Shown here one piece after another: positions 36,300 to 46,300 of a stretch of DNA of 64,000 nucleotides. Below the pieces are notes generated by a model that saw only the letters and a program-made list of their open reading frames with translations, had not been told where the DNA came from and ran no database searches. Position numbers and translations under genes: made by a program. The DNA is from Cystobacter ferrugineus (lineage in GTDB: Bacteria; Myxococcota; Myxococcia; Myxococcales; Myxococcaceae). How positions within the stretch are numbered: the stretch's first letter is position 1; the number at the start of each line of letters is the position of its first letter. The DNA lies in contig NZ_MPIN01000005.1 of the NCBI RefSeq assembly GCF_001887355.1, positions 614,681 through 678,680 on the forward strand, written 5' to 3'.

Positions 36300-37580
36300 A
36301 TGGAACCCGTCGTCGGCCTCGATCACACCACTCCCGAGTCGCACCGGCGCGCCCGGGTGCGCGCGGTGCTCGAGCGGCGCAACCTCACGGACAACGTCTC
36401 CGCCGAGCAGGCCGCCGCCTCCTGGGAGCAGGAGCGCTTCGTCACCCGGGCCCGCGTCCTCTTCTACGCGCGGCTCATGTTCCTCACCCTGGGCCTGGCC
36501 ATCCTCGCGGTGCCCCGCTGGTCCATCTACTTCGGACTGCTGGGCCCCCTGTCCTTCGCCGGCTACTTCGCGATGCTGCTCTACAGCGTCGCCAACTTCC
36601 TCGTCATCGACCATCCCAAGGCGGGCCGGTGGGTCACCTACGTCACGCTCTGCCTCGACGTGGTCATCATGGTCGTCGTGCTCGCCAAGCCCCAGGTGGG
36701 CGGTGGCTTCCAGAGCCCGCTGCTCGCCACCCAGCTTCTCTTCACCACCCTCTTCGCCCTCCTCTTCCCCAAGCCCCTGGCGATCGTCCCCTCGCTGCTC
36801 GCGCTGCCCGTCATCCTCCGGTTGGATCTGCTGCTCGACCGGGAGGTGTCCGCCATCGAGGTGCTCACCCTCTTCTGGTACCTGGGCCTCAACGTCATCA
36901 TCATCTACGTGCTGTCCTACCTGAATGATCGCGAGACGGCCGCCCACCGCGAGGTGGTGGAGATGCAGTCGGATCTCAAGGAGATGGCCCTCGTCGAGGA
37001 GCGCAGCCGGCTGGCGCGGGAGATCCACGATGGGCTGGGCGCCTCGCTCTCCTCGATGATCATCCAGACGGAGTACATCCTCGGACTCGCCCAGGGCGGG
37101 CCCCTGCGCGCGGAGATCCAGGAGCTCAAGAGCAACGCCGAGGAGTCCATCGAGGAACTGCGCCGCAGCCTGCAGATGATGCGCGAGGACTTCGAGCTGG
37201 CCCAGGGGCTCGAGGAGTACGTGAAGACGTTCCAGCAGCGCACCCAGCTCAACGTCCGCTTCGAGCGCAGCGGCCTGCCGCGCCAGCTCGCGCCGGATGC
37301 CCAGCTCGCCCTCTTCCGCATCCTCCAGGAATGCCTCACCAACGCCGCCAAGCACGCCGAGCCCCAGCAGGTGGAGGTGCACCTGGACTACGATCCCGAG
37401 CGCACCCACCTGCTCGTGCGCGATGACGGCAAGGGCTTCGATCCGCAGCACCCCCCCCGTGGCCACTACGGCCTGCTCAACATGCACGAGCGGGCCATGA
37501 AGCTCGGTGCCACCCTCCTCGTGGACTCGGCGCCCGGCAAGGGCACCCGCGTCTCCTTCTCCCTCCCCTCCCGCCCATGA
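36300..37580 (+). CDS. Membrane sensor histidine kinase, NarX/DegS (HisKA_3) type
   Basis: 426 residues. Four to six membrane helices between about 55 and 210 form the input part without an obvious extracellular domain. The phospho-acceptor box REIHDGLGASLSSMI belongs to the HisKA_3 family, followed by the ATPase motifs ILQECLTNAAKHA, DDGKGFDP and HYGLLNMHERA, then GKGTRVSFSLP. It phosphorylates the response regulator whose ATG overlaps its stop codon (ATGA at 37577-37580). The membrane-buried input suggests it senses envelope or lipid state rather than a soluble ligand (inference). Confidence 0.93.
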   Translation: MEPVVGLDHTTPESHRRARVRAVLERRNLTDNVSAEQAAASWEQERFVTRARVLFYARLMFLTLGLAILAVPRWSIYFGLLGPLSFAGYFAMLLYSVANFLVIDHPKAGRWVTYVTLCLDVVIMVVVLAKPQVGGGFQSPLLATQLLFTTLFALLFPKPLAIVPSLLALPVILRLDLLLDREVSAIEVLTLFWYLGLNVIIIYVLSYLNDRETAAHREVVEMQSDLKEMALVEERSRLAREIHDGLGASLSSMIIQTEYILGLAQGGPLRAEIQELKSNAEESIEELRRSLQMMREDFELAQGLEEYVKTFQQRTQLNVRFERSGLPRQLAPDAQLALFRILQECLTNAAKHAEPQQVEVHLDYDPERTHLLVRDDGKGFDPQHPPRGHYGLLNMHERAMKLGATLLVDSAPGKGTRVSFSLPSRP

Positions 37581-38314
37581 CCGAAGCGAGCACCGAGTCC
37601 CCCATCCGCGTTCTCGTCGTCGAGGACCAGAAGCTCATCCTCAAGAGCCAGCTCAAGCTGTTCGAGGGCCGCCAGGAGCTGGAGATCGTCGGCACCGCGC
37701 TCTCGGGCGAGGCCGCGCTCGAGGAGGTGCCGCGCTGTGAGCCCCATGTGCTGCTCTTGGACCTGGGCCTGCCGCGCATGAGCGGCATCGACGTCACGCG
37801 CCACGTCAAGGCGAACTGGCCCCAGGTGGAGATCCTCATCTTCACCATCTTCGAGGAGGAGGACAAAGTGCTCGAGGCGGTGAAGGCCGGCGCCTCGGGC
37901 TACCTGCTCAAGGGCACGCCCGTCGACAAGATCATCGAGGCCATCAAGGAGGTGCGCGCCGGAGGCTCCGTCATCCAGCCGAGCCTCGCGCGCCGCATGC
38001 TGCGCCACTTCCGCGTGAGCCCGGAGCCCGTGGCGCCCGCGAGCCCTCCGTCCGCCCCGGCGCCCACCCCGGCTTCGTCCAAGCCGCCCGAGGTCGACGC
38101 CGGGGGGCCTCCGACGAAGCCCCTGTCGGACCGGGAGAAGGAGATCCTCCAGCTCATCGCCAAGGGCGTGTCCAACAACGAGGCGGCCCAGGTGCTCTCC
38201 ATCTCCAAGGCCACCATCCGCACCCACCTGGAGCACATCTACCGCAAGCTCGAGGTCACCAACCGCACCGAGGCCGTCACCGAGGGCATCCGCAAGGGCA
38301 TCATCTCGGTGTGA
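37577..38314 (+). CDS. NarL/LuxR-family response regulator
   Basis: 245 residues. Receiver domain (about 10-130) with the acidic pair VVEDQ, phospho-acceptor Asp in LLLDLGLPRMSG and KGTPVD Lys. A Pro/Ala/Ser-rich linker (about 150-178) is longer than usual. The C-terminal LuxR-type helix-turn-helix reads LSDREKEILQLIAKGVSNNEAAQVLSIS, split here by the reading: DREKEILQLIA then GVSNNEAAQVL and KATIRTHLEHIYRKL. Translationally coupled to the upstream kinase gene by a 4-bp overlap, so the pair is certain. Targets unknown. Confidence 0.94.
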   Translation: MTEASTESPIRVLVVEDQKLILKSQLKLFEGRQELEIVGTALSGEAALEEVPRCEPHVLLLDLGLPRMSGIDVTRHVKANWPQVEILIFTIFEEEDKVLEAVKAGASGYLLKGTPVDKIIEAIKEVRAGGSVIQPSLARRMLRHFRVSPEPVAPASPPSAPAPTPASSKPPEVDAGGPPTKPLSDREKEILQLIAKGVSNNEAAQVLSISKATIRTHLEHIYRKLEVTNRTEAVTEGIRKGIISV

Positions 38315-38341
38315 CGCCCGGGGAGCCCCCTCGGCGCGGGC

Positions 38342-39970
38342 TCACCAGGAGGCGGTGACGCCCGCGAGGACGCTCAGGTACAGCTCCTGCGCCACGCCGC
38401 CCTCGGTCCACCCGCGCCGCGCGCCCTGCCCGGTGAAGGCGTCCCGGTAGCCCTCCACGTGCCCGCGCACGCTGTAGCCGAAGGGGCCCCACACGTCACC
38501 GGCCACGCCCAGCTCGGCCGACCAGCCGAGGCTCGACACCGCCGTGCCATAGTCGCGCACCTCCGAGGGGAACGGGCCGTCCTCCCCGCCGCCCGACAGC
38601 GAGCGCCCCGGCGACGGCAGGAAGAAGAAGCGGCCCGCGGCCTCCACGCGCACGAGCTTCAGCAGCGGCACCGAGACGTCCACGCCCACCGCCGGCGAGA
38701 AGCGGTGCACCAGCGGCAGGGCCACGTTCAACGTCTCGTCCAGATCGAACTCCCGGCCGAGCAGGCCCAGCCGCACGCCGGCATACCCCCACAGCGGCGA
38801 GTCCGCGCCCTTCTGGCTGAAGAAGTAGCGCCAGGCGAGCATGGCGCCATAGGCCGTGTCCGTGGCCGTCACCTCGCGCTGGGGCGTGGAGCCGGTGGGC
38901 GTGGTCACCACCACCGTCGTCGGCGCGAAGCTGCGCTGATAGGCCAGGGTGAGTCCCAGCCCCCGCAGGAGCGACGTGCGGTGCGCCAGCGGGAACACCT
39001 CCGCCTCGGCCGCCACGCCCGCGTAGGGCGCCCGGGCGGAGTAGTCGGCGGTGTCCCCCAGGCGCTGCTCGGGGGGCCGCGCATCGAAGGCGGCACAGGA
39101 CTCGACGCCCGGCCGCGCGCAGTACGAGCGCCACGTCACCACCGCGCCCACCTGCACCCGCACGCGGGGGGGATGCATGCCCGGACGCGCGGGGACGTCC
39201 TTCACCTGCTCCTCGTCGGCGACTCCCCCCCCGCTGCCCGCCACGAAGGTGTGCGACTCGTCGTCCAGCTCCACCCACGCGAGCGCGGCGGAACTCCCGG
39301 CCTTGCCCGGAGCGGGAGCCGCGGGCGCGCGCACCGGCGCGTCCTTGTCCTTCTCCACCACCGGAGCGGAGACCGTCCCCTTCGCGGGCGGCGTGGGCGG
39401 CAACTCCCGGGGCGCCTCTCTCGGCTCGGCACGGGCCTGGGGCTCGGAGCGGGCCGGCGGCGGGGGAAGGGGCGGGAGTGGCGACGAGGCCACCGGGGCC
39501 GGCGCCGGGGGCTCGGGCGCGGTGGTGCGGGCCGTGGCCACCGCCTGGGCGAGCCGGGCCGCTTCCTTGGGCGCGAGCAACCCGCGCTTGAGCGGATAGC
39601 TCTCGGACCACACCACCTGGCCCTCCTGGTTCATCAACCGGACGTCGAGGTCGCGCCCCACCGAGCCCGTGAGGACGGCGTCCACCCGGAGCTTGGGCGC
39701 CAGTCGTTTGATCGCCGCGGGAGTCACGGCCGCGGGGCCCTTCAACCCCTGTTTGCCCGCCGCCTGCGTCCAGGCCGTGGGGGGCGACACCTGCACCTTG
39801 CGCGTCTTGCGCAGGGCGGCCGTCACCTGTGCCCGGAGCTTCCCCTTGGGGTCTCCCTCCAGGGTGGAGACCGCCACGCGCGCGGCGAGCGCGACCTGGG
39901 AAGTGAGCAGCACGGCGGCCAGGCCCAGCACCGCGCTCCAGCGACACAGCCTGAGTCCTGAAACCTTCAT
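38342..39970 (-). CDS. Outer-membrane-type protein with periplasmic N-terminal domain
   Basis: 542 residues, ATG at 39970, signal peptide ending VALAA. Residues 25-150 form a small alpha/beta domain (RVAVSTLEGDPKGKLRAQV, APKLRVDAVLTGSVGRD) similar to the domain that precedes many myxobacterial envelope proteins and looks like a TolB-N/FlgT-like unit. A long Pro/Ala/Glu linker follows. From about 290 on, alternating aromatic strands ending in VLAGVTASW suggest a beta barrel with a C-terminal Trp, so insertion in the outer membrane is likely. No enzymatic motif. Convergent with the NarL-type regulator gene. Confidence 0.72.
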   Translation of the reverse strand: MKVSGLRLCRWSAVLGLAAVLLTSQVALAARVAVSTLEGDPKGKLRAQVTAALRKTRKVQVSPPTAWTQAAGKQGLKGPAAVTPAAIKRLAPKLRVDAVLTGSVGRDLDVRLMNQEGQVVWSESYPLKRGLLAPKEAARLAQAVATARTTAPEPPAPAPVASSPLPPLPPPPARSEPQARAEPREAPRELPPTPPAKGTVSAPVVEKDKDAPVRAPAAPAPGKAGSSAALAWVELDDESHTFVAGSGGGVADEEQVKDVPARPGMHPPRVRVQVGAVVTWRSYCARPGVESCAAFDARPPEQRLGDTADYSARAPYAGVAAEAEVFPLAHRTSLLRGLGLTLAYQRSFAPTTVVVTTPTGSTPQREVTATDTAYGAMLAWRYFFSQKGADSPLWGYAGVRLGLLGREFDLDETLNVALPLVHRFSPAVGVDVSVPLLKLVRVEAAGRFFFLPSPGRSLSGGGEDGPFPSEVRDYGTAVSSLGWSAELGVAGDVWGPFGYSVRGHVEGYRDAFTGQGARRGWTEGGVAQELYLSVLAGVTASW

Positions 39971-40022
39971 GCGCCCGGCAGCCTCACCCACCGCGCGGGC
40001 CCTTGTCCAGACTCGCGGTGCG

Positions 40023-41174
40023 TCAGACCTCGACCGCCGCGGGCGTGGGGCCCACCGGAGTGGCCGGCACGGTGGGCGTGGAGCCGGTGGCGGTCGCGAC
40101 GGAAGCCCCCGGCGGCGGCACCTCCTGCGCGCGCAGCCCGAGGAAGTCACGCCGGTAGATGCGCACCATGGCCATGAAGAGCGAGGCGATGAGCGGCCCC
40201 ACGAGCAGCCCCATCATCCCGAACACCGCCAGGCCACCGAAGATGGACAGGAAGACGAGCAGCGGGTGGAGCGTCATGCGCGAGCCGCACAGCTTCGGCC
40301 GGATGACGTTGTCGATGCTGCTCACCACGAAGGCACCCCAGGCCAGCAGGAAGATGCCCTCGTTCACCTTGCCCATCATCAGGAGCACCAGGCCAATGGG
40401 TCCCCACACGAGCGCCGTGCCCCCCACGGGCACCATGGCCACCACCACCATGGCCGCGCCCCACACCTCCGCGTGCGGCACCTTCACCATCAACAGCCCC
40501 ACCACCCCCAGCAGCCCCTGCACGAGCGAGGTGATGGTGTTGCCATAGATGATGGCGTGCGCCACGTCGGTGAACTCCTTGGCGAACGCCTGGATGTAGC
40601 GCTTGTCCATGGGCACCAGCTGCGTGCCATCGGCCCACAGCCGCCGGCCATCCAGGAAGAAGTAGTACATCGCCACGATCATCAGGAAGAGATCGACGAT
40701 GAGCTCCGTGCCCGCGCCCAGCACGTTGGTGAGCACCGACACCCCGCTGGACATCGCCTCCGTGAGCGCCTCCTCGATGCGCGTGCCGTGCAGGCCCAGC
40801 GCGTAGCGCCGCAACCCGCGCGGCAGCCCCGCCGCCATCCGCTCACGCAGGTCCACGTGGTCGAACACGTCCTGCGCGTGCTCCACCAGCTCGAGCACCT
40901 CGCGCACCACCATCCAGCCCACCACCACCAGCGGCACCAGGATGAGCAGGAACACCGCCATCGTGCTCAACCCCGCGCACACCGGGGGCGACAGCTTGAA
41001 GCGCGAGCGCACCAGCGCGTCCTGCAGGGGCTGGAAGAGCACCACCAGGAAGCCCCCCAGCAACACCGGCATCAAGAACGGCAGCAGGATGCGCGAGAAG
41101 AGGATGAGCGCCAGGACGAAGAGTCCGGCGAAGATAAGATTGGAACACCGCTTCGTATCGAACCCCGTCACCAC
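40023..41174 (-). CDS. AI-2E family (PF01594-type) transporter
   Basis: About 383 residues with eight predicted helices. Hallmarks are FVLALILFSRILLPFLMPV at the front, a central amphipathic region, and in the last third VQGLLGVVGLLMVKVP, VPVGGTALVWGPIGL and the conserved PKLCGSRMTLHPLLVFLSI, split as PKLCGSRMTLHPLLV. Members export AI-2 or act as Na+/H+ antiporters or glycerol-type permeases; the substrate cannot be deduced. A Thr/Pro-rich tail ends the protein. The start is uncertain: GTG 41174 or 41171 is likely, and a GTG at 41216 would add 14 residues; no ribosome site decides. Confidence 0.85.
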   Translation of the reverse strand: MVTGFDTKRCSNLIFAGLFVLALILFSRILLPFLMPVLLGGFLVVLFQPLQDALVRSRFKLSPPVCAGLSTMAVFLLILVPLVVVGWMVVREVLELVEHAQDVFDHVDLRERMAAGLPRGLRRYALGLHGTRIEEALTEAMSSGVSVLTNVLGAGTELIVDLFLMIVAMYYFFLDGRRLWADGTQLVPMDKRYIQAFAKEFTDVAHAIIYGNTITSLVQGLLGVVGLLMVKVPHAEVWGAAMVVVAMVPVGGTALVWGPIGLVLLMMGKVNEGIFLLAWGAFVVSSIDNVIRPKLCGSRMTLHPLLVFLSIFGGLAVFGMMGLLVGPLIASLFMAMVRIYRRDFLGLRAQEVPPPGASVATATGSTPTVPATPVGPTPAAVEV

Positions 41175-41276
41175 CCCACACCCCCACCCACACCGACCCC
41201 GCCCAGGACACGACAAAACCTAGGAACGTCGTTTCCACGCGGGAAGTCCATTCCCCCCCTCCGTGGGAGACAAGTC

Positions 41277-41762
41277 ATGACTTCTGGACGGATCCACTCA
41301 CCCGAACTCGTCGTCCTCCTCTTGAGCCTGACCGCCGCGGGCTGTGGAGGGACGTCACAAGGCTGCATCCAGTGCTCGCCCATCGACGGCCGCTATGCCC
41401 TGGAGTTCGGCGACGGGATGACACCCGGCACGTGCCAGGGGGTGACGGTGACGTTGCCCCAGGGCCCCCTGGACATGACGCGCCAGGGCAGTGAGTTGAC
41501 TGCCCAGTTGGACGGCTTGACGCTGCGCGGCACGCTCTACCAGACGAACGACTTCAACCTGCTGGGCACCCGCGCGGGGAGCATGGACGGGGGCACGGCG
41601 GGCCTCGAGTCGGAGAACCTGACGGGGCGCTACGTCGCCGGGGTGGGAGACGGAGGCGTGGACAAGCTCATCGGGGACTGGCAGGGCAACTTCGCGAGCA
41701 CCTCGACGGGGGGCACCCGGAGATGCTCGGTCACCCGCCCCTTCACGGCGACCCGCCAGTAG
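41277..41762 (+). CDS. Small Cys-containing lipoprotein, unknown function
   Basis: 161 residues, ATG at 41277 behind GGGAGA. The signal peptide ends LTAAGC. The mature part carries a CIQC pair just after the anchor and two further Cys, and consists of repeated short beta strands (GRYALEFGDG, CQGVTVTLPQG, GSELTAQLDG, LTLRGTLYQTND) suggesting a lipocalin-like or small beta-sandwich domain. No family recognised. Convergent with the 37-residue basic protein gene. Confidence 0.75.
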   Translation: MTSGRIHSPELVVLLLSLTAAGCGGTSQGCIQCSPIDGRYALEFGDGMTPGTCQGVTVTLPQGPLDMTRQGSELTAQLDGLTLRGTLYQTNDFNLLGTRAGSMDGGTAGLESENLTGRYVAGVGDGGVDKLIGDWQGNFASTSTGGTRRCSVTRPFTATRQ

Positions 41763-41775
41763 ACACCGGCGGGCG

Positions 41776-41800
41776 GGCTCGCGCGGAGCGGGTCCGAGCC
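41776..41800. terminator. Dyad between two convergent genes
   Basis: GGCTCG (41776-41781) and CGAGCC (41795-41800) around a 13-nt loop, between the lipoprotein stop and the stop of the 37-residue gene. Short stem and no T run; moderate support from position. Confidence 0.4.
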
Positions 41801-41805
41801 GCGGA

Positions 41806-41919
41806 CTACTTCTTGGCGGCGGCTTCCTTGGCGGCGGCCGCCTTGCGCTTGAGCTGGCGCTTCCACTTCTGACGGATGATGTTCTGCACGCGGCGGTGCT
41901 TGCTCTTGCTACGGGCCAT
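41806..41919 (-). CDS. 37-residue highly basic protein
   Basis: The product begins MARSKSKHRRVQNIIRQKWK and ends in an Ala/Lys-rich helix (KRKAAAAKEAAAKK). Of 37 residues, 15 are Lys or Arg. The ATG at 41919 follows AGGAG at nine bases, an unusually good site, which is the main evidence that it is expressed. It resembles small ribosome-associated or nucleic-acid-binding proteins but matches no family I can name. Upstream of it on the same strand, 40 bp away, ends the DmpA-type peptidase gene. Confidence 0.7.
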   Translation of the reverse strand: MARSKSKHRRVQNIIRQKWKRQLKRKAAAAKEAAAKK

Positions 41920-41959
41920 CTGGGTGACTCCTGGGTGAGGTAGGACGGACGAAAGCCGC

Positions 41960-43285
41960 CTACGTATCAGAACTCTTCTTGGAAGAGGAGTCCTGGATGT
42001 CCTGCTCCGGCTCCATCTCCGGCGCCGGCCGCGTGGGATAGGGAATCCCCTCGGCGCCCCGGAGCTTGGCGTGCTCGGGCTTGTCCCCCTCGGCCGGCTT
42101 GCCCTTGCCCCCGGGGGCGCCCGCCTGCTGGGCACGCTTCTTCACCGAGGAGAAGATGGGCTGGCAGGCGCTCACGAACCGGCGCACCTCGTCCAGGGGC
42201 AGCGCCGGCACGAAGTTGCCGTTCACCCCCGTCATCGACGTGGCCATGCACATGGCGTTGAGGATGGCCTCCTCGGTGGCCTCCATCACCGCCTCGTAGA
42301 GCGGATCCAAGCGCTGATCCAGGAGGATCTTCAGCTTGTAGACCATCTTCTGGGTGCGCCGGGGGATGATGTTGGCGGTGGAGAAGCCCACCACGATCTC
42401 CCCCGAGCCGTGCGCCGCGTAGCTGCCCACCCGGCCGATGCCCAGCGCCACGCGCTTGCACAAGCGGTTGATCTGATTGGTGAGCAGGGGCGCGTCCGTG
42501 GCCACCACGGAGATGATGGAGCCGTAGTTCTGCGTGCGCCGGGGCATGTGCTTGAACTTCTCGGCGAGCAGCTCGCCCACGGGCAGTCCGCCCACGCGCA
42601 GGTTGTGCATCTTGCCGAAGTTGGACATCACCAGCACCCCCAGGGTGTAGCCGCCCAGGGACTCGGGCAGCTTGCGCGAGGAGGTGCCGATGCCGCCCTT
42701 GAAGTCGCACGTGAGCATGCCGGTGCCGCCGCCCACGTTGCCCTCGGCCACCGGACCGTCCGAGGCCGTGCGGATGGCCTCGTAGACGTGCTCGCGCTTG
42801 ACGTGCCGGCCGGAGATGTCGTTGAGGTAGCTGTCGTCGCACTCGCCGACGATGGGGATGATGACGTCGTGCTCGTCGCCGATGCCCGGGTTCTGCTCCA
42901 CCATGTGACGCGTCACGGCATCGGACACCGCGCCCACGGCCATGGTGTTGGTGAGCAGGATGGGCGTCTCCACCAGCCCCCACTCCATGAGCTGCGTCAT
43001 GCCGGACACCTCGCCGGCCCCGTTGAGCACGAAGCCCCCACCCGTCATGCGCTCCATGAAGATGTCGCGCCGGTTGGGCAGGATGGCGGTGACGCCCGTG
43101 CGCACCGGACCGATCCCCGGCCGCAGTGGCCCCTCGCCCTGGATGATGGTGCTGTGCCCGACGAGCACGCCCTCCACGTCGGTGATGGCGTTGTGCCGGC
43201 CGGGCTTGAAGCGGCCCAGGGGCAGGCCCAGCTCCCGGGCTCGCACGCGCTTCTCGGGGGACTCTGACTCGGGAAGGTGGCCCAT
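41960..43285 (-). CDS. P1-family (DmpA-type) aminopeptidase
   Basis: 441 residues of the DmpA/OAT-like N-terminal nucleophile fold. The conserved core SIISVVATDAPLL follows Tyr-Gly, and by analogy with DmpA the chain would self-cleave between Gly255 and Ser256, leaving Ser256 as the nucleophile. Other family motifs are NAITDVEGVLVGH at the start, GAVSDAV, EGNVGGGTGM and GSGEIVVGFSTAN. DmpA-type enzymes cleave N-terminal Gly/D-Ala or beta-amino acids. The C-terminal 60 residues are a charged extension not needed for the fold. ATG at 43285 is used. Lies 32 bp downstream of the hybrid kinase gene, same strand. Confidence 0.9.
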   Translation of the reverse strand: MGHLPESESPEKRVRARELGLPLGRFKPGRHNAITDVEGVLVGHSTIIQGEGPLRPGIGPVRTGVTAILPNRRDIFMERMTGGGFVLNGAGEVSGMTQLMEWGLVETPILLTNTMAVGAVSDAVTRHMVEQNPGIGDEHDVIIPIVGECDDSYLNDISGRHVKREHVYEAIRTASDGPVAEGNVGGGTGMLTCDFKGGIGTSSRKLPESLGGYTLGVLVMSNFGKMHNLRVGGLPVGELLAEKFKHMPRRTQNYGSIISVVATDAPLLTNQINRLCKRVALGIGRVGSYAAHGSGEIVVGFSTANIIPRRTQKMVYKLKILLDQRLDPLYEAVMEATEEAILNAMCMATSMTGVNGNFVPALPLDEVRRFVSACQPIFSSVKKRAQQAGAPGGKGKPAEGDKPEHAKLRGAEGIPYPTRPAPEMEPEQDIQDSSSKKSSDT

Positions 43286-43317
43286 GGGGCGCCAACCTAG
43301 CCGAGGTGTCCCCCCGG

Positions 43318-46300
43318 TCAATTGTCCGGAGGCCGCGCCGCCTGTTTCCGCTCGATCATCTCCCGGATGCGCGCCGCCAGCACGTCCAGCGCGAAGGGCT
43401 TGGTGATCATCTCCATGCCAGGGGCGAGGAACCCGCCGCGCACCGAGGCCCCCTCCGCGTAGCCGGTGATGAACAGCACCTGGAGCTCCGGCCGGTGCTG
43501 GCGCGCCACCTCCGCCATCTGGCGTCCGTTCATTCCCCCGGGCAGGCCCACGTCCGTCACCAGCAGATCGATCCGCCCCGGCCCCTCGATGATGGGCAGC
43601 GCCGAGCGCGCATCCTTCGCCTCGAGGGCCGCGTAGCCCAGGTCCTCGAGGATCTCCAGCACCAGCATGCGCACGGCGGGATCGTCCTCGACCACGAGGA
43701 CCGTCTCACCTTCCTGGGCGCGTGGCAGGGGCACGAGCTCCGGCTTCGCCTCCCCCGCCGCGGCGCCCTCGCCGGCATGACGCGGCATGTAGAGCTTGAT
43801 CGTCGTGCCCCGGCCCACCTCGGAGTAGATGCGGACGTGGCCGCCCACCTGCCGGGCGAAACCGTAGATCATCGACAGGCCGAGCCCCGTGCCCTGACCG
43901 ATGGGCTTGGTGGTGAAGAAGGGCTCGAAGGCGCGGGCGATGACCTCCGGGGGCATGCCATGGCCCGTGTCGCTCACGCACATGACCACGTAGTCGCCGG
44001 ACTTGAGCCCCTCCACCCCGCGCGCATAGGCCTCGTCCAGCCGCGTGTTGCGCGTCTCCACCGTGAGCTTGCCGCCCTGGGGCATGGCGTCGCGGGCGTT
44101 GATGGCCAGGTTGAGCAGCGCGTTCTCGAACTGGTTGGCGTCCGTCTTCGCCGACCACAGGGCCGGGTCGAGCATCGTCTTGAGCGAGATGCTCTCGCCC
44201 AGGGTGCGGCGCAGCAGCTCCGCCAGGGACATGACGAGCGCGTTGATGTCCGTGGGCTTCACGTCGAGCGACTGGCGGCGGCCGAAGGCGAGCAGGCGCG
44301 CGGTGAGCGAGGCGGCCCGGCGTGCCGAGTTCATGGTGGCGTTGATGTACTTGTCCACCTCCGAGTAGCGGCCCGCGTCGATGCGCCGCCGCAACATCTC
44401 CATGGAGCCGATGATGCCGCCCAGCAGGTTGTTGAAGTCGTGCGCGATACCACCGGTGAGCTGACCCACCGCCTCCATCTTCTGGGACTGGCGCAGCTTG
44501 TCTTCCGTCTCGCGCAGGGCCTGCTCGTGCTGGAGCTGCCAGGTGATGTCCCGCGTCACCATGCCGAGGCCGAGCAGCCGGCCCTCCCCATCACGCGTGG
44601 CGAACACGTTGTACTCGACGGGGATGTCCACCCCCGTGGTGAGGTGGCGGAAGCGGCAGCGGCCCACCCACTTGCCTTCCCGCAGGGCCGTGGGCAGGAC
44701 GGTGCCCTCGATGAGCGGCCGATCCTCGGGCGAGAAGAACTCGAGCACGGTGCGCACCCCCACCCCGCCCGGCCCGGAGAGGCCCACCATCCTCCGGCCG
44801 GAGGCGTTGACGTAGAGGATGCGGCCCTGGGGCTCGGCGATGCCGATGAAGTCGGGAGACTTGTCGAGCACGTCGAACAGCCGCTGCTGGAGCGCGGCGG
44901 TCTCACGCTCGGCGGTGACGTCCCGGCCGATGGCGTAGAAGACCTTGTCGTCGCCAGGCACCGCGGTCCAGGACAGGGAGCGGTAGGAGCCGTCCGCCCG
45001 CCGCAAGCGGTTCTCCATGCGGTGCACACGCTCTCCCCGGCTCAGGCTCGCCACGATCACCCCCACGGCGGCATGGTCGTCCGGGTGGACGAGGTCCAGG
45101 AAGTGGCTCATCAACAGCGACTCCGTGTCCACCCCCAGCAGGCGGCTCCAGGCGGGGTTGATGGACTTGAGGAACCCATCGGTGCCCAGCACTCCCATCA
45201 GGTCATCGGAGTGGTTCCAGATGCGATCCCGCTCCCGCGTGCGCTCCTCGACCCGCAGCTCCAGGCGCTTGTTGGCCTCGAGCAGGGCGCGCTCGGCGCG
45301 CTTGCGGTCCGTGTTGTCCAGGATGAAGAGGTAGACGCCCTGGACGTTGCCCTCCAGATCCCTTCGGGGAAAGAAGCGCAGCTCCAGCTCGCGCGGGCTG
45401 CGCCCCGGGATGAACAACGGCGCCTCGAAGGAGGTCGCCTCTCCCTCGAGCGCGCACCGGAAATAGGGCTCGCGCAGCGCGAAGGCCTCCTCCCCCAGCA
45501 GCTCGAGCGCGGACTTGCCGATGATCCGATCCAGGGGCCGGGCGAACCACTCCTCGTAGGTGCGGTTGACGAACCGGTAGACGAGGTCGCGATCGACGTA
45601 GCCGATCATCTCCGGCGCCTGATCCGTGATCTGCCGCAAGTCCTGCTCGCTCTCGCGCAGCCGCTGCTCGGCCTGGGCGCGCTCGATGGACTCCCACGTG
45701 CGGACGGCGACCTCGCGGATGAAGCCCACGTCCGCCTCCAGCCAGGCGCGAGGCGAGGCGCTGTGCGCATAGACGAAGCCGACGAGCCGATCGTTGCGCA
45801 TGAGCGGCAGGCCGATGAAGCCGCGCATGTCCAGGGAGCGGTAGTTGGGCAGCTCCGCGGGGGGAATCCACTCCGCCGTCTCGATGTCCGTCTCCACGAG
45901 CGACTGGCCCTGCTTCATCCGCTCCAGGGCGGAATCGAAGGCGGAGAAGGGATAGCCGCCCACGAGGCCCGCGACCTGTCCGTTGGACCAGTCCTGCTCG
46001 ATGGTGAGGGTATCGGTGTCCAGATCGATCAGGGCGAAGCCCACCCGGGACAGGCTCAGCATGCGGCCGATCAACTGCGCGCTCAGGGCGGCGATCTCAC
46101 GCGTCGCGCTCAGGTTGCGAAGCTGATCGCTCAGCTCGAGCAGCGCGCGCTGGCGCAACTCCGTCCGCTTGCGATCCGTGATGTCGATGACGATGCCCGG
46201 AAACCGCACGGGCCTGCCCTGCTCGTCCCGGTAGATGCGCCCCCGGACCTGGATCCACCGCACCTCGCCCCCGGGCATCACCCGGTACTCGCTCTCGTAC

